From contig BFEA01000186.1 in NCBI GenBank assembly GCA_003427395.1, forward strand, positions 947,880-983,835: a stretch of DNA of 35,956 bases, in the 5' to 3' direction. This document shows, one piece after another, positions 19,045 through 28,538 of the stretch; within the stretch, counting starts at the first letter, position 1; every line of letters starts with the position of its first letter. This stretch comes from Chara braunii. Its lineage: Eukaryota; Streptophyta; Charophyceae; Charales; Characeae. A program made the translations under genes and the position numbers. A model generated the notes under the pieces. The model was given only the letters and a program-made list of their open reading frames with translations. It ran no database searches and was not told where the DNA came from.

Positions 19045-20516
19045 GATGGAGGATGAGGGTGTCAGTAAGGACTCTCAAGAGGGGTCCGTACTTCCTCTCA
19101 GCTTTGTGACGAACACTCCTCTTCCCTCTCCTCACTCCCTCAAGAGCAACACTCAATAACTTCTCTCTTCTCTCTCTCTCTCTCTCTCGTTTGTGACCGT
19201 GTAGACGCAGGCATTAAAGAACCCAATGAAAGAAACAGCTTGAAATCATTTAGAAGAGAAGGTAGAACTCCTAGCCGGAGCAGCAATTCATTTGGACTGG
19301 AGAGCAGTCAAAACAACAAAAAAGAAAAGATCAGAGAGATCCGATCCAGCCACACAGTCTGGACTGACTACGTATGGGGTCCTCCCAAGCCTAGCCAGCC
19401 TCAACTCCGTGAAAACACAGCAAATAAGATTCAAGATGTACAGCGAAATGCAAGAGAGAATTGAGTGGTGTATAAGGTGCGAGTCAGGCGACGGATTGCG
19501 TGGTAAAGTCTGATAAAACGTCCCAGCGGAGATCCCCTCCGCAGCGAGTGTCCTCATCCGAAAGCATAAAGTCTGTATCCCAATCAGATAGAGCAAGGTA
19601 ACTGACGTCAACAGATTTGGCCTGAGGGGCCCTTCTTGTTCGGGCCCGGTCCCACTGAGTCCCAAATGGTCCCAATGGAGTCAGAACCGGGTCCCAACCA
19701 ACAAGAGTTCCACAGAGACCTACTTTGTCCCTACTGAATTGAAAAAACGAAACTTTGCCCCAAAAAGAACCTGTAGACTACCGCCGTTCAGAATGAAATA
19801 AACAAAGCACTGTAGAGAGATATCGCATAGCAAACAAGATACTCCATTCATTCACTCATCAGGTGAGTAGGCAGTTCACACACCTCACACACAATCAAGA
19901 CTATGGAGGATGGAAGAAGAACCCAGAGAACCCCAACAGGCAGTCAACTCCATGCACACACACATGGGCACCCTGGTGGCACGNNACTTACCTGAGTGGC
20001 NGGGCTCTTGAGATGAAAGAACTCACCCCCCTCTCACATAGTCCTCCTGACCCAATTAGCATCCTCTACACTAGTGTCCTATCATCTAGGAGGGTCAACA
20101 TCTACCCCAAAGTACANAGCCGGATCCCCCGTCAATGTTGAAGATCAAAGCAGCAACTTGCAGTCCGTAGGTGCAGATATGGCTGCCACCCTCAAGCTCG
20201 CCTACTTGAGGGGAGCCCTAAAGTCACTCCTCGTCTTCCCTGAAGTCCAGATTCAAGTTGTAGGTGCCCTTCACTGTCGCCTCTCTCAAATTGCATCACG
20301 AAGTCCCACCTTGTGTCTCGCCACCACAAACATGCACTCAAGCAACCTGGTCGGGTCTAGTGTCGACCCTACACAGCCCTATCAGGTGGGGGCAGCTTCC
20401 CTTTACCACGCTGCCCCACTTAACCCTAACTTCCAGCCCTAACCCTAAGTGGTAGCCCTTACCATTAGGGTTAGGGTTATGGCAGCAAAGTCAACTCTCG
20501 CCAACAAGTAGAATCC
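19045..20516 (-). other. Untranslated leader of element D
   Basis: About 1.5 kb lies between the PBS and the gag ATG. It holds a CT microsatellite (19170-19188), ambiguous bases at 19984-19985, 20001 and 20117, and a hairpin of CCCTAA/TTAGGG repeats near the PBS (20437-20476). Open frames of about 90-125 codons on either strand lack recognisable motifs. Confidence 0.6.
20437..20476. other. Telomere-like inverted repeat near the PBS of element D
   Basis: CCCTAACCCTAAGTGGTA is followed, after GCCCT, by TACCATTAGGGTTAGGG, forming a near-perfect hairpin of about 17 bp. A further CTTAACCCTAAC precedes it at about 20419. The unit is TTAGGG-like and not the land-plant TTTAGGG. It lies 40 bp from the PBS. 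Confidence 0.7.
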
Positions 20517-20528
20517 GCTCTGATACCA
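20517..20528 (-). promoter_or_regulatory. Primer binding site, initiator-Met tRNA type (element D)
   Basis: On the minus strand this reads TGGTATCAGAGC, the standard initiator tRNA-Met primer site. It lies 1 bp after the LTR terminus ...GGATCGTAACA. It fixes the orientation and the inner LTR boundary of element D. Confidence 0.92.
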
Positions 20529-20529
20529 A

Positions 20530-21987
20530 TGTTACGATCCTGGCCAATTTCGAAGTCCACAATCATCAGAAAGTACAATGTTGTCCAATTGCGAAAAGAA
20601 ATGAATGAACTTGAGCCCAATNNNNNNNNNNNNNNNNNNNNNNNNNNNNNNNNNNNNNNNNNNNNNNNNNNNNNNNNNNNNNNNNNNNNNNNNNNNNNNN
20701 NNNNNNNNNNNNNNNNNNNNNNNNNNNNNNNNNNNNNNNNNNNNNNNNNNNNNNNNNNNNNNNNNNNNNNNNNNNNNNNNNNNNNNNNNNNNNNNNNNNN
20801 NNNCTCCTCCTCTTTATCTCCTCCTCTCTTATTCAAACAATAAATAAACAATAATAATGTTGAACAGCTGAACCAGAATCAATGTCCGAATCCCACTTCT
20901 ACTGCAGGCANAAGATGANGNCCACCATAGCCATGGCAGCCCTTCTTCTTCCTCCACATACAGGCTGAGGCTATGGCGGACTACGGAGGCTTCAGCCTCC
21001 TGTACAAGAGACAACCTAAAGCAGCTACACCGCTGCCCTACTCCAAGGTGATCACCCAGCAGCTATGCCGCTGCCCACTCAACCGCCATGCCTAACTCTG
21101 TCCGAGCTTCCTTGATGCGGCACTAACCCCACTGGGGCCTTCCTGATGCAGCGCCTGGCAAGGAGATGAAGATGGTGTTTACCATAGCCAGGTAAGTACC
21201 CTACCACTCTCCTCCTTGGTCTCCTTCTCCCTCCTCCTACTACCGGCTGAGCTCCACCATAGCCAAGGAAGCTCCCGGCTTCTTCCTCCCAGCAGCGCTG
21301 TAGTGCCCAACGCTCCTCCACCTAGCGCTCCAGCAGCGTGATGCCCAACTCGCACACTGAAGAATGAGGCGGAGCTCTTGGCTCCGCCTCTAGATATAGC
21401 GGCCTGCTTGCCTCTTGGGCGGTGACTTCCAGGCCGCTCGGCCTCTCCAAGCAACCGGTACCTCCTCCGTTACGGAGGGAAACATCATTGCAGACCCTGA
21501 TATTACCCGTACAGGCTCTAGACTCAGACTGGTTGGACTGGTACCGGCCTAGACCTACCCTACCGCTACTGGACTCTAAAAATGCCAACTTTGTCTTTTT
21601 CTGCTCGGCCTCCAGTACCCCTCACGTCAACCGCAGTGGGGTGCAGTATTGGCCTACCGGCCTACTTGAGTGTTTTTCCGCTAACCCAAGGGCCTCAGGG
21701 CCGCTAGCTTCGCCACTTCAGTATTTTCCCTGCTACAACCCTCAAGGCCACGGCCACAGGTAAGTACCGGCCCTACGGGCCTACCAAACAAGCGAGTGCT
21801 CTTGAGGGTCCCACACACACTCATACCAACAAGCACTCAGACAGGCATGCAGGTCACAAGCACACACACACACAGACAGACTTAGAAAACACAGCAGAAC
21901 GCGGGAATCTCATCAAGGCATCCATTCCATCGGCAGAACTTCAGAAATCAGCAGTGTTCTCAGTCTGTGTTATGACGGGTCATTACA
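20530..21987 (-). repeat. 5' LTR of element D (about 1458 bp including gap)
   Basis: On minus it runs from TGTAATGACCCGTCATAAC (21987) to GGATCGTAACA (20530), with TG...CA ends. A run of 182 Ns (20622-20803) and single Ns at 20911 and 20920-20921 lie inside. CA-rich sequence occurs near 21850. Sequence at 21988 onward is element C pol. Confidence 0.85.
20622..20803. other. Assembly gap (Ns)
   Basis: There are 182 consecutive N characters inside the LTR of element D. Translations across it are meaningless. Confidence 1.
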
Positions 21988-22444
21988 GACGCTGTTGAAC
22001 ATATGAAGAAAGCTCAGCAAGCCATGATGCCTCAGTACTTTGGTCCCTGGGAAGTCTTGGATGTAGTGGGAGATGAGTTGGATGGTCCCACGTACGTCAT
22101 TCGTGCCCCTGGACACCTACGCACTCACCCAGTCTTTCATGCCTCAAAGCTCGCACCTTTCGCTGAGACTGATCAATTCCCTTCCAGGAGATCGATGCTG
22201 CCCCCAACCATGGATGGACAAGTCGACATCGATGACATTGTGGAACACAGGGATATGCCTGTTCAAAAGCCGTTGGGTCGAGGAAGACCTCCTAAAACCC
22301 AAGAGAGAGTACCGAATCAGATTCAGGCATCATACGGATCCTAAAGAAGATCGGTGGTTTACTCGGGAGGAACTGATGGAAACAGCTCCTCAGGTGGTGG
22401 CAGATTATGAACGGAAGCTAAAAGGGATGGCACCTGCGAAGTAA
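21988..22444 (+). pseudogene. Element C pol C-terminus: post-integrase domain and chromodomain-like tail
   Basis: The reading starts DAVEHMKKAQQAM (about 21988-22026) and jumps to MPQYFGPWEVLDVVG. About 33 codons present in B (IASENRH...SRKL) are deleted at 22026. It continues with YVIRAPGHLRTHPVFHASKL, FPSRRSMLPPTMDG and VEHRDMPVQKPLGRGRPPK. An extra A in AAAA at 22294-22297 shifts the frame. The correct continuation is REYRIRFRHHTDPKEDRWFT then EELMETAPQVVADYERKLKG, ending TAA at 22442-22444. The aromatic/acidic pattern (EYxxRFxHH...EDRWFTxEEL) is chromodomain-like, typical of chromoviruses; the assignment is by pattern only. Confidence 0.87.
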
Positions 22445-22467
22445 GCATCTCAGCGGACTTTCGAAGC

Positions 22468-22481
22468 TAAGGGGGATGGAA
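22468..22481 (+). promoter_or_regulatory. Polypurine tract of element C
   Basis: TAAGGGGGATGGAA lies directly before the LTR TGTGAGGATTGAG. It is the best-preserved tract of the three. Confidence 0.82.
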
Positions 22482-23530
22482 TGTGAGGATTGAGACCTCA
22501 AGTAGGGGCCTTGCCATGATGTACATGTTCTGGGCTAAGGCCCCAGCAAGCCTAGTGCCCGCCCTAAGTCAAGGCGGGCCAGCAAATCAACAAGAGCCCT
22601 CTCGGCCAACATTTCACGAAGTGGGGTCTATACAGTTGCAGCACGCCAGTTGGTTGGAGTGCACCGAGTCTCGGATTTCAGCAAATGCTGAAATGCCCAG
22701 GGCCTCTGAGTTAGTTAGGCCCTGGGCACTCGAACGTGAGGCCGACAATGCATGCTGGGTAGAGAGGCCGAAATGGCAAAGGGAAAATCGGCCCACTATC
22801 TGAATCTGGCCGCAGGCCTTGAGAAGAGAGATGCAACTGCATTGCTCCCGGGCCCAACTGTATCGGGAAGGCTTCAGCCTCTGGGTCCCGGTCGCAGGCT
22901 GAAGGGAGGCCGCCCACATGCTGCATTGGCATATAGGCAAGCAGGGCGAGGCAGCAGGGATCTTGGCCATTGCGGGCAATGCCGGCACACTGCGCAAATG
23001 CGAGCTGCTGGCTGCTGCGCTGCGCTAAGAGGTAGTGCAAGGCAGGCATGCGCTAGGCGGTAGGGTGCTGCCTGTGCACTGGGCGCTTGGCGGCCATAGC
23101 CGGGCTGCAGAGGGCGCAGAGGGGCGAAGGGCGAAGGTGGTACTTCGGAGGTGAAGGGCGCTGTGTGGGTAACAAGGGAGAGTGTGGGGAAGATGACACG
23201 TACCTGGTGACGGTGGAATACGGCATTGGTGTTGACATCATCACTCGCTGGTAGTCAAGTTGTCTGGTTGCTGTTCATTGCTGTAGTTGTAGGATAGGCG
23301 GTAGAGTAGATAGGGCGCCTGGCGCCATTCACAAGAGAGAGCTACATTTGGGTTATGCTGTTGGTGTTGCCCTGATGGGCATGGACATTGACTCACGATT
23401 CTTCTGTATCATTCTCAATTGGATGGTTACTCGGTTCCATGTGCTATCTGCTTTGGCTTTGAATACTTGGACTTCGGTGTGATTTTGCATTCTGGATTTC
23501 TGTGCTTCGTCCATACTCATGTTCCTTGCA
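22482..23530 (+). repeat. 3' LTR of element C (about 1049 bp)
   Basis: Its TGTGAGGATTGAG...CATGTTCCTTGCA ends match LTRs A and B. The interior is a separate subfamily: the CACTTTCC palindrome is absent and two hairpins stand out, at 22558-22580 and 22694-22728. Confidence 0.9.
22694..22728. other. Perfect 12-bp stem-loop in LTR of element C
   Basis: Arms TGCCCAGGGCCT (22694-22705) and AGGCCCTGGGCA (22717-22728) flank an 11-base loop. It would form in RNA or as a DNA cruciform. A decayed relative may exist in LTR A near 3140-3165. Confidence 0.85.
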
Positions 23531-23959
23531 TAACACCCACCGCGCAATCTATTTACGTGNGCAACGTTCTGCAAGAAAGCATGGGCCTCTCCTTTCAAAC
23601 CATATCCCTTCCTGTACGCTTCGTGACCGCGACTTGTGCAGATACCCCCCCATACGTCAACGCACCCCCAACTTATGATTCACAGCTCGGCCCTAACCGT
23701 CTCGCAAGCACGGGTCAAACTTCTTTCAGGAACCAGGACTTAGGCAAGTAAGTCCCGGCGCATCGATGGACCCCCAACCTTCCACGCAACCACCACCGAC
23801 CCCGATTCAAACCTAACCAGTACCCCCAACCTTCAGCGTCTGCTCAGCACCAAATAAAATCCGCACGTTGAACCCTTCGCACAGAAAGGTGTGCGGGAAC
23901 AATTCACGTTCCACCGCACCTGAGAGACGCTCTTGTGAGCCTCCAACCTTCGCCCTCTA
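23531..23959. other. C-rich unclassified DNA right of element C
   Basis: No gene is recognised; one N lies at 23560. It is rich in CACCCCC and TACGTCAACGCACCCCC-like words, similar in flavour to the DNA left of element C (11481-12410), which may be the other side of the same host locus. Confidence 0.5.
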
Positions 23960-24540
23960 GCCCACGTGCTCACCAACATCCCTTCTCGCTGGCGCGAACC
24001 TTCGCCGACCCGAAAACCACACGAATCTGACATATTCTGACATGATTAAAAAAGCAACCGTACGATTTTTATTTTTTTTTGCCTTTTATTTTGCTTTTAT
24101 CTCCCACACGCTCAGCAACATCCCTTCTTGCTGGCTCGAACCTTCGCCGACCCGAAAACCACAGGAATCTGACATATTCTGACATGATTGAANANAAAGC
24201 AACCGTACGATTTTTTTTTTGCCTTTTATTTTTTATTTTGCTTTTATCTCCCACACGCTCAGCAACATATTTTGCTTTCACCTCTTCGCCCTCTCGAAAA
24301 AAGCAACGTACGATTTTTTTTTATTTTTTTTTTGCTTTCATCTCCCACACGCTCAGCAACATATTTTGCTTTCACCTCTCACAGGCTCGAACCTTCGCCC
24401 ACTCGAAAACTAAACGAATTTGACACATTCGGACACGATCGAGACTACCGAGAAAACGTACGATGTAAAATTCTGACACGAGCCGCAAAATTGCAAACAA
24501 AATTCCGACACGATCGAAACAAATGAAACCGTGCGATGTA
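23960..24540. repeat. Satellite-like tandem array, period about 140-147 bp
   Basis: CTCCCACACGCTCAGCAACA recurs at 24101, 24248 and 24342, with a related start at 23961. Intervals of about 140, 147 and 94 bp indicate two full units, one deleted unit and a decayed tail. Each unit has GCTCGAACCTTCGCC, TCTGACATATTCTGACATGA and a T-rich run after ACGATTTTT. Single Ns lie near 24193-24195. Confidence 0.85.
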
Positions 24541-25607
24541 AAAAAACACAACACATTGAACGACTCCACCACAATCCACGACCACAAACGGTTCTCGTTG
24601 CACTTCAAAAACACTTCTAGAGCAATCCCCACCGCAAACCTCACACATCCAACGCACACGATCGCATCGTCGACCAGTGAACAGTACCCGAGGCCATTGA
24701 GAATTGTATGTAGTATTGGGTAGATAATACATATCATTGGTGGTATCCACCTTCTGACGTTTGCCTGGAAAAGCCAAGTCCTCTGCAAGTACTACAACTT
24801 GAGAGTGCTAGCTGTATAAGAAAATTAGACCACTCCTCGACTCCACAAAAAAGAGCACGACTGTGATAGACCTCCCGTGTGTGTATGTATTGTCACATTT
24901 ATAGAAAGGTCAATGGGGAAGAACAAAGGCGGGAGGAGACACTAGCCCTTTGTCAAGGGCTATGTTCACAGTCCTGTGTGGTTAAGAAAAACTGCCGCTC
25001 TCCTGCCTCCCAAGGCTTCTCGACAAGTGTCGACTAGAGTGAAGAATGGAGACCTCACCAAATCTGTGACAGAACAAAAGGCAAGAGGACACCCATGCAC
25101 AGCACAAAGAGAAGCTCGACCGTGATGTCCATGTGTGGTCAACCCAAACTTTAAGACACCGGCCTCAACAGTCCCAAGCTCCAAACCAAACCTGCAACAG
25201 GATGGCAAGCATCATATTGCTAACAGGCTTCGACAGTGTGACAGAACAAGACTACAATCGCTGCCTGGGGTTGCAAACCCCCTTGTACAACTTTGCCACC
25301 TACCCTATGTACCTCAACAGCCCGCTAGCATACGGCCAAGAGTTCTGCCATCCCACTCCATCAGTAAGTGTAAAGAGCCGGACCCGCTGGACTATGTCCA
25401 GCACTTCATTTGGAAATCCAACACTCACAATCAGATGGCAAAATCAACTTGGGATTATTACATGCATTGGATTCCAAAACCGAAGCATAGAACTCAGCGA
25501 GTCCTGCCTCTGAGAGACCCGGTGCAAGACCAAAGTGAATCCTGCCATATACTGCATTCAGCAATATCTAACGGATTCTAACCCTTTGCAAACTGCAGTG
25601 CACCCTA
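24541..25607. other. Unclassified DNA with a dispersed repeat copy
   Basis: 24722-24815 is a copy of the repeat at 10209-10310. The rest is of balanced composition. Two overlapping open frames of about 126 and 148 codons (25133-25581) share no motif I recognise, and neither has an obvious coding signature. Confidence 0.45.
24722..24815. repeat. Dispersed repeat copy (also at 10209-10310)
   Basis: It has the same ordered words as the copy at 10209: AATACATATCATTGG, TATCCACC, TTCTGAC and TCCTCTGCAAGTACTACAAC. The two copies lie on opposite sides of the nested C/D elements. Confidence 0.8.
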
Positions 25608-25763
25608 CAACAGTAGCGCTCCACTGTACCTTTACGCGATCCAGCCTGCCAAATAACACGTTCTTAGACCACCACTACCCTCGTCCAACAGTAGCGCTCC
25701 ACTGTACCGTTACGCGATCCAGCCTGCCAAATAACACTTGTTCTTAAACCACCACTACCCCCC
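25608..25763. repeat. 78-bp tandem duplication
   Basis: CAACAGTAGCGCTCCACTGT starts both units, at 25608 and 25686. They differ by a few bases and end in ACCACCACTACCC. Confidence 0.92.
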
Positions 25764-25845
25764 TCGTCCTAAAGTAGGCCTCCCGGAGAGCTAGGAGCAC
25801 AGAAAACGGTAGGGCGGCAACCAGCAGGTGCAGGCGGGTCCAGTC

Positions 25846-26455
25846 CCTTAATTTTCAAGCGCCAACTTTGGCAATTTTTCGAGCTTAGAAGAATTAATGG
25901 AAAAATCTAAAAATCTGATACCCTGTAGATTACATTGTGATCTTTCCAGGAAAAATACCAGAAAAAACAAACAAACAAATTGGACCTTGAAATAAATGCC
26001 ACACCTATTCCTCACATTTTCCATTTTTGCCACTCTACCATGTCAGGGCCAATAGAAAAAGTACCCCAAATTCCACAATCTTTTGTGCTCAGAAAATGAC
26101 TAAAAAACTCTGAAAATCAGAGGGTCTCTGGATTTCACCGTGGTCTTGCCAGGAAAAATATTTTAAATTAAAAATATATATATAGACCATGAAATAAACG
26201 CGGTGACGATTTCATCTCATTTTCCATTTTTGCTGCTCTACCACGTGTGGGACAACGAGAAAAGTACCTCAACTTCCGTGCTTTTTCACGATCAAAAGAA
26301 TGTGTCAAGAAATCTGAAAATTGGAGGGTCCGTAGATTTGGTCATGATCTTTCCAGGAAAATAGTAAAAAAAAAAAAAAAAGGTCTAAAGCACAAAATAA
26401 TTTGCAGCGGCAATTCGACGCATTTTCCATTTTTCCCACTCCCCTGGTTCTCCCC
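25846..26455. repeat. Satellite-like array, period about 204 bp, three units
   Basis: CATTTTCCATTTTT recurs at 26014, 26218 and 26421, at spacings of 204 and 203 bp. Each unit also carries a CCAGGAAAA(T/A) word, a T(G/C)AAATAAA-like word and an AAAAGTACC(C/T)CAA word. Units are diverged by substitutions and small indels. Confidence 0.85.
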
Positions 26456-26573
26456 ACTGTGCTACTGGTAGCCCTCTTCAACCTGTGCTACCGATCCCCC
26501 TGACTTTAGGATGGAGGGAATGGTGGTGGTTTAAGCACCACAAAGACTGCTACTGTCTTCCCCCAAACATAAG

Positions 26574-26636
26574 GCATATGCGTTGTAAATGAATGCAACG
26601 CATTCCGTGCATTGTATTCGTTTATAACGCATATGC
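26574..26636. repeat. Inverted repeat with GCATATGC ends
   Basis: GCATATGCGTTGTAAA (26574-26589) pairs with TTTATAACGCATATGC (26621-26636) at 15 of 16 positions. The perfect palindrome GAATGCAACGCATTC (26591-26605) lies between them. Confidence 0.85.
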
Positions 26637-27069
26637 ATTATGTTCGCATGAACAAGACCAGCTTTGCCTGAACAAGGGCGTCGGGTCCAGGCTGAGTAGG
26701 CTCAGTTCTGGACCACGGCTGGGGGCCTTGGCAAAAAGGTAAAAGTAAAGTAGCGGCGTACCTTTCCATGTTCTGGGTTGAGTTTCTTTCCTTTCCCCTA
26801 CTTGGGCCCTTGCTCCATTCCTCAGCAAATGTGCAAAATGCAAATGAATCTTCCACTAGACCGTGGACAAATACAACCCCTTTCTTTTTTGTCTCGGTGA
26901 CCACGGTAGTACAGCGAGACCTTGGTGAGTGACTTCCTTATTTTTCCATTTTCTTGGCCGCGCCACATTCTTGGCTGTCAGAAGCGCCTTCGGGCACAGA
27001 GAGAGAGAGAGAGAGCCCTGCAGCACGTGTCAGTGACCTGGAGGGCAGTTTCTTGCCTGAAGAAGGCCA

Positions 27070-27071
<2 letters not shown>

Positions 27072-27126
<55 letters not shown>
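27072..27126. repeat. (AG)n microsatellite
   Basis: About 27 AG units are uninterrupted; a shorter tract lies at 26999-27015. Charged open frames across them are repeat translations. Confidence 0.97.
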
Positions 27127-27127
<1 letters not shown>

Positions 27128-27259
27128 ACGGGCAGTGATCTGTGATTACGGGTCTGCACGGGCCTGTCCCGTTCACCAGGGCAAGAACGGAACAGGCATT
27201 GACCTTCGAGGGGGGAAAAAAAGGTTATATTCAAATACAAAAATTTTATCTTCGTGAAA

Positions 27260-27404
27260 TTCAAATATAATGCATATGCGTATTATTCAAATACAACGCA
27301 TATGCATTATATTCAAAGTGCCCTTGTATTCGAAGAAAAGGGTAACTTTCCAAAAACCCATTTTTTTGGAAACCTTGAATACAACGCGTATGCGTTATGT
27401 TCAG
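27260..27404. repeat. Cluster of AACGCATATGCATT palindromic modules
   Basis: Three modules of the form TTCAAATACAACGCATATGC...ATTC occur at about 27260-27290, 27287-27315 and 27377-27402. The last has GCGTATGCG at its centre. Between them TTTCCAAAAA (about 27347) faces TTTTTTGGAAA (about 27363), another inverted pair. Confidence 0.8.
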
Positions 27405-28476
27405 GGGAAGACGGTAGCCACTGAGAAGAAGCAACGAAGGAGAAACAGGCCCAGCACAAGAATATACAAGGCAAAATAGATCTAACATGGAAAAGCTCAT
27501 CCAGCAACAAAAGGAGAGGTGCGTCATTCCAGGATAACATAGTGGATGCCACACAACATAAGGAGGTGATTTGCACAACCCATCCAAAGGCCATGATGAC
27601 AAAGCGAATAGACAAAACCCATAAAACAGAAATCAACAACTAGCTTGTCACCCACACGCAGTAGCCAGATATATCTGTGAGCTGTTGTGTTTGCAGTGCT
27701 CCATCAAACTGTCCTCCATCTTTCTGTGTTTTCTTAACTTTCTTTTCTTCTTTCTGGACATAGACTCGTACATCCACTCCAAGTCTGTCCTCTTAATCTC
27801 GCACTGAAAATTAAACCATGTTGGAATGTACAGTCGGCACCTATCTTCTCACCATCAAAACTCCGTCCCTTTGTCCTCCTCTCTTTTTTTCCTTTTCCGA
27901 ATTTTCTGGGGGGAAAAAATGTTTTCATTTTTTTCTCTTTTTTCTTTTCTTCTTGTTTTTCCTTCATGTGTGTGTGTTAAAAAGACACGCTGTGGGGAAG
28001 CCTGCCTGCTTAAAATTCACTGCTAGGAAGCTGTATTTATCACCTTGGTGCATGCCAGCGGCGATGCAATATAATACAAACAATCCGTCTGCTTCTTTAT
28101 TGCCGCCTCATCCATCGCCACCAACTAACGAGGCGGCCTCCTTCTTCCACCCTCCGCACCCTGGACTCTGGCAGCAGAGCACACAACAGCAAAACATCAT
28201 GGAGAAAAGGGTCACATAGTATCACCGCCAGAGTCAAATAATGAGCCCGTTCGTTGTCACCATCAATGCATACATACATTTTGGCGATGCAATGGCAGAC
28301 ACTTGTCAATTAGATTCCATCTTGCTTTTCTTCAGGCTGGAGTCTTGTCGTCACATGAGGCCTTTGTTGAGACCCTTAGAAATTCCATGTGTACTGCAAT
28401 CTTGTTTGGAACAGTTGGGAAGGGAATGGATAAACTACAAACCCAAACTCCAATGAAGACCACAGAGGGCACATCT
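27405..28476. other. Unclassified DNA, possible weak coding segment
   Basis: No gene is firmly recognised. A plus open frame at 27818-28219 begins in T-rich sequence. After a pyrimidine tract and AAG (about 27981) it encodes a more ordinary Pro/Ser/Gln-rich stretch (SLLPPHPSPPTNEAASFFHP). It could be an exon end or chance. Confidence 0.35.
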
Positions 28477-28538
28477 CACTGAAGACGATACAATAACAAA
28501 CGATCCTCACTGAAGAAGATAGAATAACAAACGATCCC
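28477..28538. repeat. 31-bp tandem duplication
   Basis: Units at 28477-28507 and 28508-28538 share CACTGAAGA, ATAACAAACGATCC and differ at a few bases. A more decayed relative precedes them at about 28450. Confidence 0.88.

Larger units (their letters stand above)
16429..21987 (-). mobile_element. Element D: minus-strand LTR retrotransposon nested in element C, 3' truncated
   Basis: Read on the minus strand it has an LTR (21987 to 20530), a PBS (20528-20517), a leader, gag with a CCHC knuckle, and an aspartic protease. It stops just before RT at the PPKGCVYR-type motif (about 16430-16460). Its gag and LTR are unlike those of A-C, so it is a different family. The LTR edge at 21987 abuts element C coding sequence directly. 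The other LTR and pol are missing, so the left junction at 16428/16429 is a deletion and not an insertion edge. Confidence 0.85.
21988..23530 (+). mobile_element. Element C, 3' part (pol tail to 3' LTR)
   Basis: It resumes directly after the LTR edge of D and carries the end of pol, a PPT and an LTR. The terminal 90 bp of the LTR match the 5' LTR remnant at 12411-12500, linking the two halves. Confidence 0.85.
26456..27259. other. Unclassified DNA with GA microsatellites and a GCATATGC hairpin
   Basis: It contains the inverted repeat at 26574-26636 and GA tracts at 26999-27015 and 27072-27126. A minus-strand open frame at 26638-26904 (GVVFVHGLVEDSFAFCTFAE...) has a non-simple composition but matches nothing I know. 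Confidence 0.5.

Noticed and set aside
20477-20851. Open frames of 80-124 codons across the gap
   Set aside because: Most of their length is unknown bases.
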